Shown here: one piece after another, positions 7,828-15,492 of the stretch | Layout of the letters: the number at the start of each line of letters is the position of its first letter | Numbering within the stretch: position 1 is the first letter of the stretch | Assembly: GCA_964472195.1 (NCBI GenBank) | Contig: CAYYJH010000029.1 | Coordinates: forward strand, 1 to 32,107 | DNA: 32,107 nucleotides | Source: BS750m-G4 sp964472195 | Lineage (GTDB): Bacteria; Bacteroidota; Ignavibacteria; Tepidaquicellales; Tepidaquicellaceae | Reading direction: 5' to 3' | Notes under the pieces: model-generated | Database searches by the model: none | Seen by the model: the letters and a program-made list of their open reading frames with translations, nothing else | What the model was told of the DNA's origin: nothing | Made by a program: the position numbers and the translations under genes

Positions 7828-9326
7828 GAAAGTTTAAGTTTACCTTTAATTATTTTATTGTATAAGATTACCTGTCTGATAGATAAGAAGCCCATCATTC
7901 CAAAACCTAAAGCGAACATGAGCTGAAAGGGAAGAGCTGCAATCTGAGCATATACTATGGACAACGCAACTCCTACGAAACAATAAACCGATAAGATAGC
8001 TTCTACTATAGTTGCGATAGATATTCGCTTTGTTAAATATTTCTTATCTACCCATGAATCTTTATTATCCATAATCTTGAACTTCGGTGTTCTTACGAAT
8101 TCACTTTTTTTATTTATAAGTCCTTCGAACACAGCAATAGAATTATTTACTGACAGCCCCATACTTCCCGCAAGGAATACAGGGAAATATATAATTCTCT
8201 TTTGCCAGTCAGGGTAAACATCTTTTTGTGAGTAAAGATAAAAAATGAACGAGCTGATAAAAGCGAATATAAATATTGACATGAATTTATAAACATCATC
8301 GTACTGACCAGATTCTTTTATTAAAAGAATAGGTAGGTTTAATAAACCTGCGATTAATATGAAAGGATAAGCAAGATTACTGCAAAGATGTATGAAAGAT
8401 TGAACTTTCATCTTAAAAGGAAGATTTGATTTTAAAACTCTTGGATATATTTTCTTTGCTGTTTCAATAGCACCTTTAGTCCATCTGAACTGCTGGGACT
8501 TTAATGAATTCACGTCGGCGGGCAATTCCGCAGGTGATGTAAAGTTGACAAGATATTTAAATTTCCAGCCTTTCATTTGTGCCCTGTACGAAAGATCGAG
8601 GTCTTCTGTCAGTGTATCAGCTTCCCAGTTACCCGCATCGAATATGCATTCTTTTCTCCAGATGCCGCCCGTTCCGTTGAAATTAATGAAAAAGCCAGCT
8701 CTGTTTCTTACAGCTTGTTCTATAACAAAATGTCCATCGAGAGCAATTGCTTCAGTCTTTGTGATGAGTGAGTAATCCCTGTTTAGATGTTCCCACCGTG
8801 TTTGAACCAGACCAAGCTTTTTATCTTTTGAAAAATAGGGAAGTGTTCGTTTCAGGAATTTTTTCCTCGGGATAAAATCTGCATCGAAAATTGCAACATA
8901 TTCCCCCTTTGCAGTTTCGAGACCTTCTTTTAGTGCTCCTGCTTTATAACCTTTTCTGTTTGTACGGTGAACATGCTTAATGTTATAACCTTTATCGATG
9001 TATTTTTGTACATGTTCTTTTGCAATTTCTACTGTTTCATCCGTCGAGTCATCGAGGACTTGAATTTCAAGTTTGTCTTTAGGATAATCTAATCTTATGA
9101 TGGCATCTATTAAACGGCAGATAACATATTTCTCATTATAAAGAGGAAGCTGAATTGTTACGTATGGATATTCTGTGAGTTTAAGCTCTTCTTCCGAAAG
9201 GTCTTCTTTTCTCTTCCCGAATGTTTTAAAATAATAGTACACCATAGAATATCCATGTGAAGCGAACATAAACAATATAGATAAAGAAATAATGTATGTA
9301 GCTAAAATGATCGGTTCAATCTGCAT
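7824..9326 (-). CDS. Processive family 2 glycosyltransferase, CslA/cellulose-synthase-like, membrane bound
   Basis: Inverting GT2 enzyme that would polymerise a beta-linked polysaccharide and thread it through the inner membrane. One N-terminal membrane helix (about 6-24) comes first. The cytosolic GT-A domain has DDS (92-94), the metal-binding DAD (148-150), TED (240-242, proposed catalytic base) and QQFRW (278-282), the hallmark of processive synthases. Four to five more membrane helices occupy about 310-495. At 500 residues it resembles plant CslA/CslC-type enzymes more than full BcsA: no PilZ domain is visible. The sugar specificity cannot be read. It lies between lptE (30-base gap) and the TPR gene (ATGA overlap). 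Confidence 0.9.
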   Translation of the reverse strand: MQIEPIILATYIISLSILFMFASHGYSMVYYYFKTFGKRKEDLSEEELKLTEYPYVTIQLPLYNEKYVICRLIDAIIRLDYPKDKLEIQVLDDSTDETVEIAKEHVQKYIDKGYNIKHVHRTNRKGYKAGALKEGLETAKGEYVAIFDADFIPRKKFLKRTLPYFSKDKKLGLVQTRWEHLNRDYSLITKTEAIALDGHFVIEQAVRNRAGFFINFNGTGGIWRKECIFDAGNWEADTLTEDLDLSYRAQMKGWKFKYLVNFTSPAELPADVNSLKSQQFRWTKGAIETAKKIYPRVLKSNLPFKMKVQSFIHLCSNLAYPFILIAGLLNLPILLIKESGQYDDVYKFMSIFIFAFISSFIFYLYSQKDVYPDWQKRIIYFPVFLAGSMGLSVNNSIAVFEGLINKKSEFVRTPKFKIMDNKDSWVDKKYLTKRISIATIVEAILSVYCFVGVALSIVYAQIAALPFQLMFALGFGMMGFLSIRQVILYNKIIKGKLKLS

Positions 9327-9356
9327 TATGAGTTATAGTAAGTTCGATTTATATTA

Positions 9357-9869
9357 TTACCAGTTTGAAGTCATATCGTTTAAAATATCTTCGCAAATTT
9401 TCTCTGTTGCGTCCTTTATGCCGGTTTCTCTGTTTGAAAATGTTGTTGCGGATGAGTTGTATTCGCCCCAATTCTCGAACGTCCTCTCCCAAACCTTTTT
9501 CTTCTTAACCATATTTTCAAAGTCCACATTTACCGATATCGTTATTTTTCTTTTAGTCACATTTTCATTCCCGGAAATTACCAATGCTTCATCCCTTACA
9601 TTTGTAATATTACACTTAAGTACACCGTCTGCTGTATTCTTATCGGTAAGAATAAAAGTGTTATCATCAATTATCTTATTTTTCAGGCTTTCTGTGAAGG
9701 ACTCCCTTATGTTGGCTTCCGAAAAACCGCTCGAATTCTCAAACAAAGGCACGGCAACAGATCTGATACCTTCGGGGGGATTGTTTCCCCTATAACTGTA
9801 TACTCCGCAGGCGAAGTTTAATACAAAGAAAACTATTGTAATGAGATGAATAAGGGATTTTTTTTTCAT
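9357..9869 (-). CDS. lptE: LptE-family LPS-assembly lipoprotein
   Basis: Predicted outer-membrane lipoprotein that plugs the LptD barrel and helps insert LPS. Residues 1-20 form a lipoprotein signal with a lipobox-like LNFAC; C21 would be lipidated. The mature part starts CGVYSYRGNNPPEGIRSVAVPLFEN, matching the Bacteroidota LptE pattern (CGxYS, then a beta strand giving VAVPLFEN), and has a mixed alpha/beta make-up. Length is 170. Its ATG overlaps the stop of the sigma-54 activator gene by one base (TAATG). Confidence 0.85.
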   Translation of the reverse strand: MKKKSLIHLITIVFFVLNFACGVYSYRGNNPPEGIRSVAVPLFENSSGFSEANIRESFTESLKNKIIDDNTFILTDKNTADGVLKCNITNVRDEALVISGNENVTKRKITISVNVDFENMVKKKKVWERTFENWGEYNSSATTFSNRETGIKDATEKICEDILNDMTSNW

Positions 9870-10987
9870 TATCGGTACTGCTTTTCGAGATTATACTTAT
9901 TTATTTTTCTGTATACGTTTCTTGGAGTATGTCCGAGTATATCCGAAACCTTATTCACATCCCAGTTATATTGTGTTAAAAGGTAAGTCAAAATCTTTTT
10001 GTCAAAATCTTCTGCACTCATGTTTTCTATTTCATCTTCGGGTATATAAAATCCGTCATCTCTGTTTATATCTTTTTTAAAATCCTGTATCTCCTGTTTT
10101 TGTAATATGTTTTTTATGTCAATAATGTCCGATTTAAGTTCAAGCAATGCCCTGAAGAGAAAATCCTGCTCCGAGCGTTCTCTTGTTCTCGCAGACACTG
10201 TCGGGAGTAATGAATCATATTCTGTAAGTTCTGTTTTCAAATGTCTTTTAACATCTCCGGCTGTGAGCTTCTTGTCAGGATAAAGAACTATTATACTCTC
10301 ACAAAAATTCTTTAGCTCTCTTGCATTCCCGTTCCATGAATAGTTTGTAATGTATTCCATTGCTTCTTCATCTATTCCATTAAATGTAATATTATTTTCA
10401 GCACAGAAAGATTCAACAAAGTAATGAAAAAATATCCTGACATCCTCTTTTCTTTCTCTTAGCGGGGGAATATTCAGGTTAATTGATTTTAATCTGAAAT
10501 ACAAATCTTCACGGAAGCTTTTATTCTTCACGTCTCTTGCAAGGTCGCGGTTTGTTGCAGCGATAACACGAACATCTACTTTAAGAGTCTTATTTCCTCC
10601 AACTTTCATAAACTCGCCCGATTCGAGCACTCTTAGTATTTTTACCTGTGTGGATAAGGGCATATCTCCGATTTCATCCAGGAAAATTGTCCCTTTATCT
10701 GCGGTTTCAAAATAGCCCGCCCGTGTTTCTATTGCTCCTGTGAACGCTCCTTTCTGATGTCCGAAAAGTTCGCTCTCTATAATCCCTTCGGGAATAGCAC
10801 CGCAATTCACTATAACAAGCGGCTTGTCTTTCCTTTTACTGAAATGATGTATGGCATTTGCAACAAGCTCTTTACCCGTACCGCTTTCACCCGTGATGAG
10901 CACGCTTATGTTAGTAGGAGCAACCTGCTTGATTGTTTCATTCAGCTCCCGTATCTGTATTGAGTCACCGAGTAATTTGTAATCCAT
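9869..10987 (-). CDS. Sigma-54 interaction-domain transcriptional activator without receiver domain
   Basis: Enhancer-binding AAA+ ATPase that remodels sigma-54 RNA polymerase. The AAA+ domain starts almost at residue 1: Walker A GESGTGKE (33-40), the sigma-54 contact loop GAFTGA (80-85), Walker B IFLDEIGD (101-108) and the arginine-rich PPLRERKEDV segment. A C-terminal Fis-type helix-turn-helix lies at about 330-372 (VSDILGHTPRNVYRKI). There is no N-terminal receiver, GAF or PAS domain, so activity must be set by protein partners, as in PspF, or be constitutive. It heads a tightly coupled operon with lptE, a glycosyltransferase and a TPR gene. In Bacteroidota I recall the order sigma-54 activator, lptE, TPR, secG; here the GT2 gene occupies part of that layout. 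Confidence 0.93.
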   Translation of the reverse strand: MDYKLLGDSIQIRELNETIKQVAPTNISVLITGESGTGKELVANAIHHFSKRKDKPLVIVNCGAIPEGIIESELFGHQKGAFTGAIETRAGYFETADKGTIFLDEIGDMPLSTQVKILRVLESGEFMKVGGNKTLKVDVRVIAATNRDLARDVKNKSFREDLYFRLKSINLNIPPLRERKEDVRIFFHYFVESFCAENNITFNGIDEEAMEYITNYSWNGNARELKNFCESIIVLYPDKKLTAGDVKRHLKTELTEYDSLLPTVSARTRERSEQDFLFRALLELKSDIIDIKNILQKQEIQDFKKDINRDDGFYIPEDEIENMSAEDFDKKILTYLLTQYNWDVNKVSDILGHTPRNVYRKINKYNLEKQYR

Positions 10988-11002
10988 TTTTTAACTTAGA
11001 GA

Positions 11003-11010
11003 CAAATATA
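11003..11010 (-). promoter_or_regulatory. Candidate Bacteroidota-type -7 promoter element
   Basis: Read on the minus strand this is TATATTTG, an exact match to TAnnTTTG, the -7 consensus of Bacteroidota primary sigma factor promoters, 16-23 bases before the activator's ATG. No clear TTG -33 partner is visible, and the implied leader would be very short, so the call is weak. Confidence 0.25.
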
Positions 11011-11089
11011 ACAGTATATATATGCTATTTAAAGTTATTTTGTGTTCAGATTAGAATTATTGGGGAGGAGGGAAATAATGCTTTCGTAT

Positions 11090-11280
11090 CTCTGGCGTGT
11101 CACAGTCCACACGGTGACACAGATGATTCAAGAAATCATGGATTGGTCCATGACTTCTTGATGAACTTCCTGCGAGCAGTATAAACCTGTAGAGTGTTAT
11201 ACATAACTTTAGTTTTCAAACCTTTGCGTGTTATGCTAAACATGGTAAAGGCTTTTGGTGATGCCAAAGGCATCCCTATG
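11090..11280. other. Gene-free, hairpin-rich stretch; candidate structured RNA or degenerate repeat element
   Basis: The interval 10988-11403 has no credible gene. Its middle is visibly richer in G+C than the flanks and holds a run of inverted repeats: 11097-11103 with 11114-11120 (7 bp perfect, GTGTCAC); 11129-11142 with 11147-11160 (14 bp, one mismatch, 4-base loop TTGG); 11179-11184 with 11197-11202 (6 bp); 11221-11227 with 11245-11251 plus an inner TGTT/AACA stem; and 11260-11265 with 11269-11274 (6 bp, 3-base loop). Hairpins read the same on both strands, so direction is open. The short ORF that spans part of it (10933-11184, plus) shows no family features. I do not recognise an Rfam family. 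Confidence 0.4.
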
Positions 11281-11384
11281 TGAAAAAACCAACAACGGGA
11301 GTAATTGTTAAATGAAAATGGTTTGTAAAGTTACTTATTAATATAATGTACTCATTATTTTGACATCAACCCGCTAAAGACTGA

Positions 11385-11418
11385 CTTTTAATAAAACAAT
11401 AAATCATTTTATTAAAAG
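11385..11418 (-). terminator. Perfect 12-bp AT-rich inverted repeat over the T9SS gene stop
   Basis: Arms 11385-11396 and 11407-11418 are perfectly complementary (CTTTTAATAAAA type) around a 10-base loop that contains the stop codon of the minus-strand gene. It could terminate that transcript, but no T-run follows the stem on the minus strand, so it may only protect the 3' end. Confidence 0.35.
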
Positions 11419-12711
11419 CATTTTCCCAACCATCTTGATATTTGTTTCATCATTAACTTCGAGTACGTAGAAATATATTCCGCTTGATAATGAACTGCCA
11501 TCAAAGAAGGTAGAATATTTTCCGGTACTTTTGAGTTCGTTATCTACTAATATTGATACTTCATTTCCTAATAAGTCAAAAATTGTTAATTTCACGATTC
11601 TATTTTTAGGAAGCTCGTAACGTATGGTTGTAAAAGGATTAAAAGGATTTGGGTAGTTCTGATAAAGATTAAATTCTGCAGGTATCGAATTGTTGTTTGT
11701 GTTTAATCCTGTTACACCTCCCGTAGATGTGTAGAGCATAGTAGAGCCACCACAAGCCCACCCGTGTAAAGTATCAAAAAAGGAAATCGATTTTAAAGTT
11801 ACTGATGATACATAAGAATTAAAAAACGAAGTGTCGTAACCAATAATATAATTGGTACCTGCTATCCAACCATGATTCTCATCTTCATAAAATAACGAGT
11901 ACATCGGTGTTGTTGTAATCTGGTTGCTGCTCCAATTCACACCAGCATTTGTGGTTTTAAAAAGATATCCTCCGCTGTTACACGCATAGCCAGTTTGCTC
12001 ATTAAGGAAATAAAGTGAGGTTATAGTTTGCGTCATAAGATTAGGCTGCATAATCCAGTTTGTTCCGCCGTTTGAAGTGTACGCAATTTTTCCTGAATCA
12101 CCAGCCGTCCAACCCGTCTGACTGTTATTGAAATAAATCGCTTTCTTCTTAAAGTATGGGAAGAATGCCTGAACTGTGAAATTCGAACCACCATTTGTTG
12201 TTTTAAAAATTTGAGCATCGTTTGAGCATGCCCATCCAGTGTTTGAATTGATAAAATGTAAATCGGTATAATCCATATCTGTTGGCATGGCGGTTATAAT
12301 TAGATATGAAACAGTTGTCCAATTATTTCCGCCGTTGGTTGTCTTAAGAATGAATTTACCTTTATCGAAATCTGGAGGCGGTCCAGTATATCCTCCTCCT
12401 GCGTAACCGGTTTGTTCGTCGATGAATTGAAATGTATTTATGTAACAATTACCTCCTGAACTAATTAGTATCCAGTTTGCACCACCGTTTGTAGTTTTAT
12501 AAAATTGATATGCATTCGTATATGGATAAGAATAATAGCCAACTGATGCAATTGCAATTGCAGGAGAAATTGCTTGAACACAAGTCAGGTTGTTAATTCC
12601 CATATTAGTCATTTGTTGACTCCATGCTCCTCTTTGGGAGGAAGCAGTCTTTGATAATATAAAAAACATTACTAATAATATACTGGTAATGAGTAAGGAT
12701 TTTGTTTTCAT
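11404..12711 (-). CDS. Exported T9SS cargo with YCF48/BNR-like beta-propeller repeats
   Basis: Secreted or cell-surface protein. A signal peptide spans residues 1-25. The body is a repeat array of about 40-50 residues per unit, each with a TGYA/TGWA-type turn followed by a TTNGGxNW box: boxes at 73-80, 124-131, 171-178, 212-219 and 253-260, with a degenerate sixth (TSTGG, 328-332). These Asp-box/YCF48-type units usually fold into a beta-propeller. Residues 348-435 form a type A T9SS sorting domain (YQNYPNPFNP, then a beta-sandwich ending KMLLIK), which is removed or anchored at the cell surface during export. The binding target is unknown. It is divergent from the glycosyltransferase cluster at 12903, with a 191-base shared upstream region. 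Confidence 0.88.
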   Translation of the reverse strand: MKTKSLLITSILLVMFFILSKTASSQRGAWSQQMTNMGINNLTCVQAISPAIAIASVGYYSYPYTNAYQFYKTTNGGANWILISSGGNCYINTFQFIDEQTGYAGGGYTGPPPDFDKGKFILKTTNGGNNWTTVSYLIITAMPTDMDYTDLHFINSNTGWACSNDAQIFKTTNGGSNFTVQAFFPYFKKKAIYFNNSQTGWTAGDSGKIAYTSNGGTNWIMQPNLMTQTITSLYFLNEQTGYACNSGGYLFKTTNAGVNWSSNQITTTPMYSLFYEDENHGWIAGTNYIIGYDTSFFNSYVSSVTLKSISFFDTLHGWACGGSTMLYTSTGGVTGLNTNNNSIPAEFNLYQNYPNPFNPFTTIRYELPKNRIVKLTIFDLLGNEVSILVDNELKSTGKYSTFFDGSSLSSGIYFYVLEVNDETNIKMVGKMLLIK

Positions 12712-12818
12712 CGCAAGAAATTTGATTATTTTTATAACGTAACTGAATAAAATGTTTTTATCAATAAAAAATTTACTGCTTTAGATTATATCTGCGTTGT
12801 ATTAGTATTTAAATAGAT

Positions 12819-12851
12819 ATCGGTGGTTCGGTTCGTACCCGTGTCACCGAT
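12819..12851. other. Inverted repeat in the divergent promoter region
   Basis: ATCGGTG (12819-12825) pairs perfectly with CACCGAT (12845-12851) across a 19-base GC-rich loop, in an otherwise very AT-rich spacer between the T9SS cargo gene and the GT-C gene. It could be an operator or a transcript hairpin. Its CGTGTCAC octamer (12840-12847) also occurs at 11096-11103, on the other side of the T9SS gene. Confidence 0.35.
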
Positions 12852-12902
12852 TATTGCTCCATCAATTTATTCAATTTCATTTTTAGGCAGATATGAATAT
12901 AT

Positions 12903-14516
12903 TTGTCAACTGTGGCTAAGAAAAAGACTAAACGAAAAACAAACGTACAAAAAGTACAGAAAACAAAATCCATAGATATTAACGTCTATGTTGAAAAATA
13001 TTTCTGGCTTATTATACCATTTCTCACAATTGTTTATTTCATCTCAAGCAGGTATTCGCAGGGTTTCTATCAGGATGATGAAATTGCGCAGTATATTAAT
13101 ATGCTCAAATTCTGGACTGACCCCTCTGTAATTTTAGGTAACAATCCAAAACCCGGTTACAAAATATTCATGGTTCTGCCTGCATTGTTCAGTTATGATA
13201 CTGTGCTAATTGTTAATTCTTTGATAGCCTCTTTGACAGTTTATTTCACCTATTTAATGATTAAAGCATACAAAGTGAGCTATGCTTTCTTTGGAGCAGT
13301 TCTGTTAGCTTTCCAGCCATTATTCTTTGACCTTTCCTTCAGATCTTATTCTGAAATTTTCACAGCTCTTTGCATTGTTCTATTTCTGATTCTTTATAAA
13401 AAAGAAATGTTCTTCTGGAGTGCACTTGTGATAGGGTATGTGTTTACTGTAAGACAGGAGATTGCGATTGTCATTATTGTGCTTGCAATATTATTCATCA
13501 GGAACAAACATTATACTGCGATAATTGGGCTGGCTGTATTCCCAGTTTTGTATAACCTTTTGGGATTTTTGAAAACAGGTGATATACTTTATGTTTTATC
13601 GGAAATGCAAAAGGTTGCAGGTCTTAATTATAAATCGCAGGGTTTATTACATTATTTTGAAGTTTATATTTTTATTGTCGGACCCATTTCATTAGCACTT
13701 TTCTTACTTGGATTCTTTGGTTTTTTTAAAGATACAAGTAAGTTAAAGGAATATGTTTCAAAATATTTATTATTTTATATAGTTTTTATTGGAATTTTTG
13801 GTGTGCAAATGATGACAATGATAAACGATGGTCCAAATCCCGGTAACTGGAGATACCTGCTTCATATATCACCGATATGTGCTTTCTTTGCTACGGTTGG
13901 ATTGAATAATCTTACCGATAAAGAGTTTAAGAAAACACATTACATAATAACAGGCATATTTGCTTTTCTTGCTCTTGCATTTCTTTCTAAAACGACAGAT
14001 GGTTTTGTTCTGCTCGATAAAACTGATTACTCTAAGTTTGTTTTCATCTTATTGTTTATAGTTTTTACGATATTGTTCTGGTCTGAATCTTCAAGAGCTT
14101 ACTTAAATAAACTTTCATCATTACTCATCGTGTTAGCTGTTATATCTCTCTATTATAGCTTTGAACCAAAACAACTATCGGCAGAAAATATATCCGTAAA
14201 ACAAGTCGCAGATTATGTCAACAAAATAGATGGAATCGAGAATAGAGAAGTTTTAACAAATCATACATTGATGATATTTTATTCGGATTCCTATAAGAAA
14301 AATCCCGATAAATTTAAATCAATTAATTCAAATACAATTAAAGATCTTCCAAAAGGTTCATTGATCATATGGGAAAGCCATTATGGTTACAGACCTGAAT
14401 GGGGGAGTGATGTGCAGGCGGAGACATTGCAAAAGGATTCAACGTTTAAAATGATAAACCAGTTTATTTCAAGCAATAGGGCATTTGCGGCGTACGTTTT
14501 TGAAAAAGTAAATTAG
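12903..14516 (+). CDS. GT-C-fold membrane glycosyltransferase (GT39/ArnT-like)
   Basis: Polytopic membrane protein with a basic N-terminal tail (KKKTKRK), about ten to eleven hydrophobic helices from residue 34 to about 430, and a soluble C-terminal part. The first periplasmic loop carries an acidic motif, FYQDDE (D58, D59, E60), the usual catalytic position of GT-C enzymes that take sugars from polyprenyl phosphate. VRQE at the end of a later helix is also typical. It heads a same-strand group with a sugar epimerase and a DPM-synthase-like GT2, which could make its donor. The start is TTG; a GTG nine bases on (12912) is an alternative. TATATTTG, which fits the TAnnTTTG promoter consensus, overlaps the TTG, so the GTG could be a near-leaderless start. 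Acceptor (protein, lipid A or glycan) unknown. Confidence 0.8.
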   Translation: MSTVAKKKTKRKTNVQKVQKTKSIDINVYVEKYFWLIIPFLTIVYFISSRYSQGFYQDDEIAQYINMLKFWTDPSVILGNNPKPGYKIFMVLPALFSYDTVLIVNSLIASLTVYFTYLMIKAYKVSYAFFGAVLLAFQPLFFDLSFRSYSEIFTALCIVLFLILYKKEMFFWSALVIGYVFTVRQEIAIVIIVLAILFIRNKHYTAIIGLAVFPVLYNLLGFLKTGDILYVLSEMQKVAGLNYKSQGLLHYFEVYIFIVGPISLALFLLGFFGFFKDTSKLKEYVSKYLLFYIVFIGIFGVQMMTMINDGPNPGNWRYLLHISPICAFFATVGLNNLTDKEFKKTHYIITGIFAFLALAFLSKTTDGFVLLDKTDYSKFVFILLFIVFTILFWSESSRAYLNKLSSLLIVLAVISLYYSFEPKQLSAENISVKQVADYVNKIDGIENREVLTNHTLMIFYSDSYKKNPDKFKSINSNTIKDLPKGSLIIWESHYGYRPEWGSDVQAETLQKDSTFKMINQFISSNRAFAAYVFEKVN

Positions 14517-14534
14517 TCAATCAAATTATTTTAA

Positions 14535-15476
14535 ATGAGTAATTCAAGAGAAAAGTGTCTTGTGTTAGGAGGTGGTGGATTCATCGGTTCTCATCTTAGT
14601 GATGAACTCATTTCAAACGGTTACAATGTTGTAGTGTTTGATAAGTTAAATTTTTCGAAGAGGAACATTGCTCATATTAAAAGTAATATATCCGTAATAG
14701 AAGGCGACTTTAATAATGAAGTTGATATTGTGAAATCTCTAAAAGATATTGATTATGTTTTTCATCTTGTGAGCTCTACGTTACCAGTTACGTCCAACAA
14801 AAATCCTGTCTATGATGTTGAAACTAATTTGATTTCGTCTTTAATGCTTCTTGATGAAAGTTTAAAGAACAATGTAAAGAAAATAATTTTTATTTCCTCA
14901 GGCGGCACGGTTTACGGTTTCCCCAAAAATATACCTATCAGAGAAGACCATCCAAGACAACCAATTTGTTCATACGGTATAATAAAAAAAACAATTGAAG
15001 ATTATTTGTATATGTATAATCGTTTGTATGGTTTGGATTATACAGTATTCAGAATTTCGAATCCTTATGGTGAAAGACAAAATCCACTAAGTATCCAGGG
15101 AGCTATCCCTGTTTTTCTAAGGAAGATTGTTAAAGATGAACAGGTTGAAATCTGGGGTGATGGTTCCATTACGAGAGACTATGTCTACATTAAAGATATT
15201 GTTAAGGTTTTAGTGACAGCTTTAAAAATATCATCTGAGAATAAAATTTTTAACTTAGGTTCAGGAGTTGGCAGGTCTTTAAATGAACTTATAGAGGTCA
15301 TGAAGAAAGTAACCGGAAAAAATATAAATCCAAAATATGAAGAAGCAAGAGGTCTTGATGTCCCGGTTAATGTATTAGATATTAGTCTGATTAAATCCGT
15401 TCAAAATTGGAAACCAACAACTGATATCGAAACAGGAATAACTAAAACATATAAATTTATTTCTGAGAATTATTAA
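14535..15476 (+). CDS. NAD-dependent nucleotide-sugar epimerase/dehydratase
   Basis: Extended short-chain dehydrogenase acting on a nucleotide sugar, GalE-like. The Rossmann glycine motif is GGGGFIGSH (G12, G15, G18), with an aspartate (D36) closing strand 2. The catalytic S/T is in SSGGTVYG (121-128) and the YxxxK pair is Y147/K151. RDYVYIKDIVK is the typical C-terminal substrate-domain motif. Length 313 is normal. It starts with ATG 18 bases after the GT-C gene and ends 16 bases before the GT2 gene, so the three are likely one transcript. Epimerase or dehydratase cannot be separated by eye; it probably supplies the UDP- or GDP-sugar used by the next gene. Confidence 0.88.
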   Translation: MSNSREKCLVLGGGGFIGSHLSDELISNGYNVVVFDKLNFSKRNIAHIKSNISVIEGDFNNEVDIVKSLKDIDYVFHLVSSTLPVTSNKNPVYDVETNLISSLMLLDESLKNNVKKIIFISSGGTVYGFPKNIPIREDHPRQPICSYGIIKKTIEDYLYMYNRLYGLDYTVFRISNPYGERQNPLSIQGAIPVFLRKIVKDEQVEIWGDGSITRDYVYIKDIVKVLVTALKISSENKIFNLGSGVGRSLNELIEVMKKVTGKNINPKYEEARGLDVPVNVLDISLIKSVQNWKPTTDIETGITKTYKFISENY

Positions 15477-15492
15477 AATGCAATTGTAATAG

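Noticed and set aside
7057..9326. Cellulose synthase operon (BcsA/BcsC-like) because GT2 and TPR are adjacent
   Set aside because: The GT2 lacks a PilZ domain, the TPR protein has no signal peptide or outer-membrane barrel, and no BcsB is present.
10933..11184. 83-codon plus-strand ORF starting inside the sigma-54 activator gene
   Set aside because: It overlaps a certain gene antisense, has no family features, and its second half lies in the hairpin cluster.
12898..12905. TATATTTG as the promoter of the GT-C gene
   Set aside because: It overlaps the chosen TTG start and lacks a clear upstream element; noted only as an argument for the alternative GTG start.
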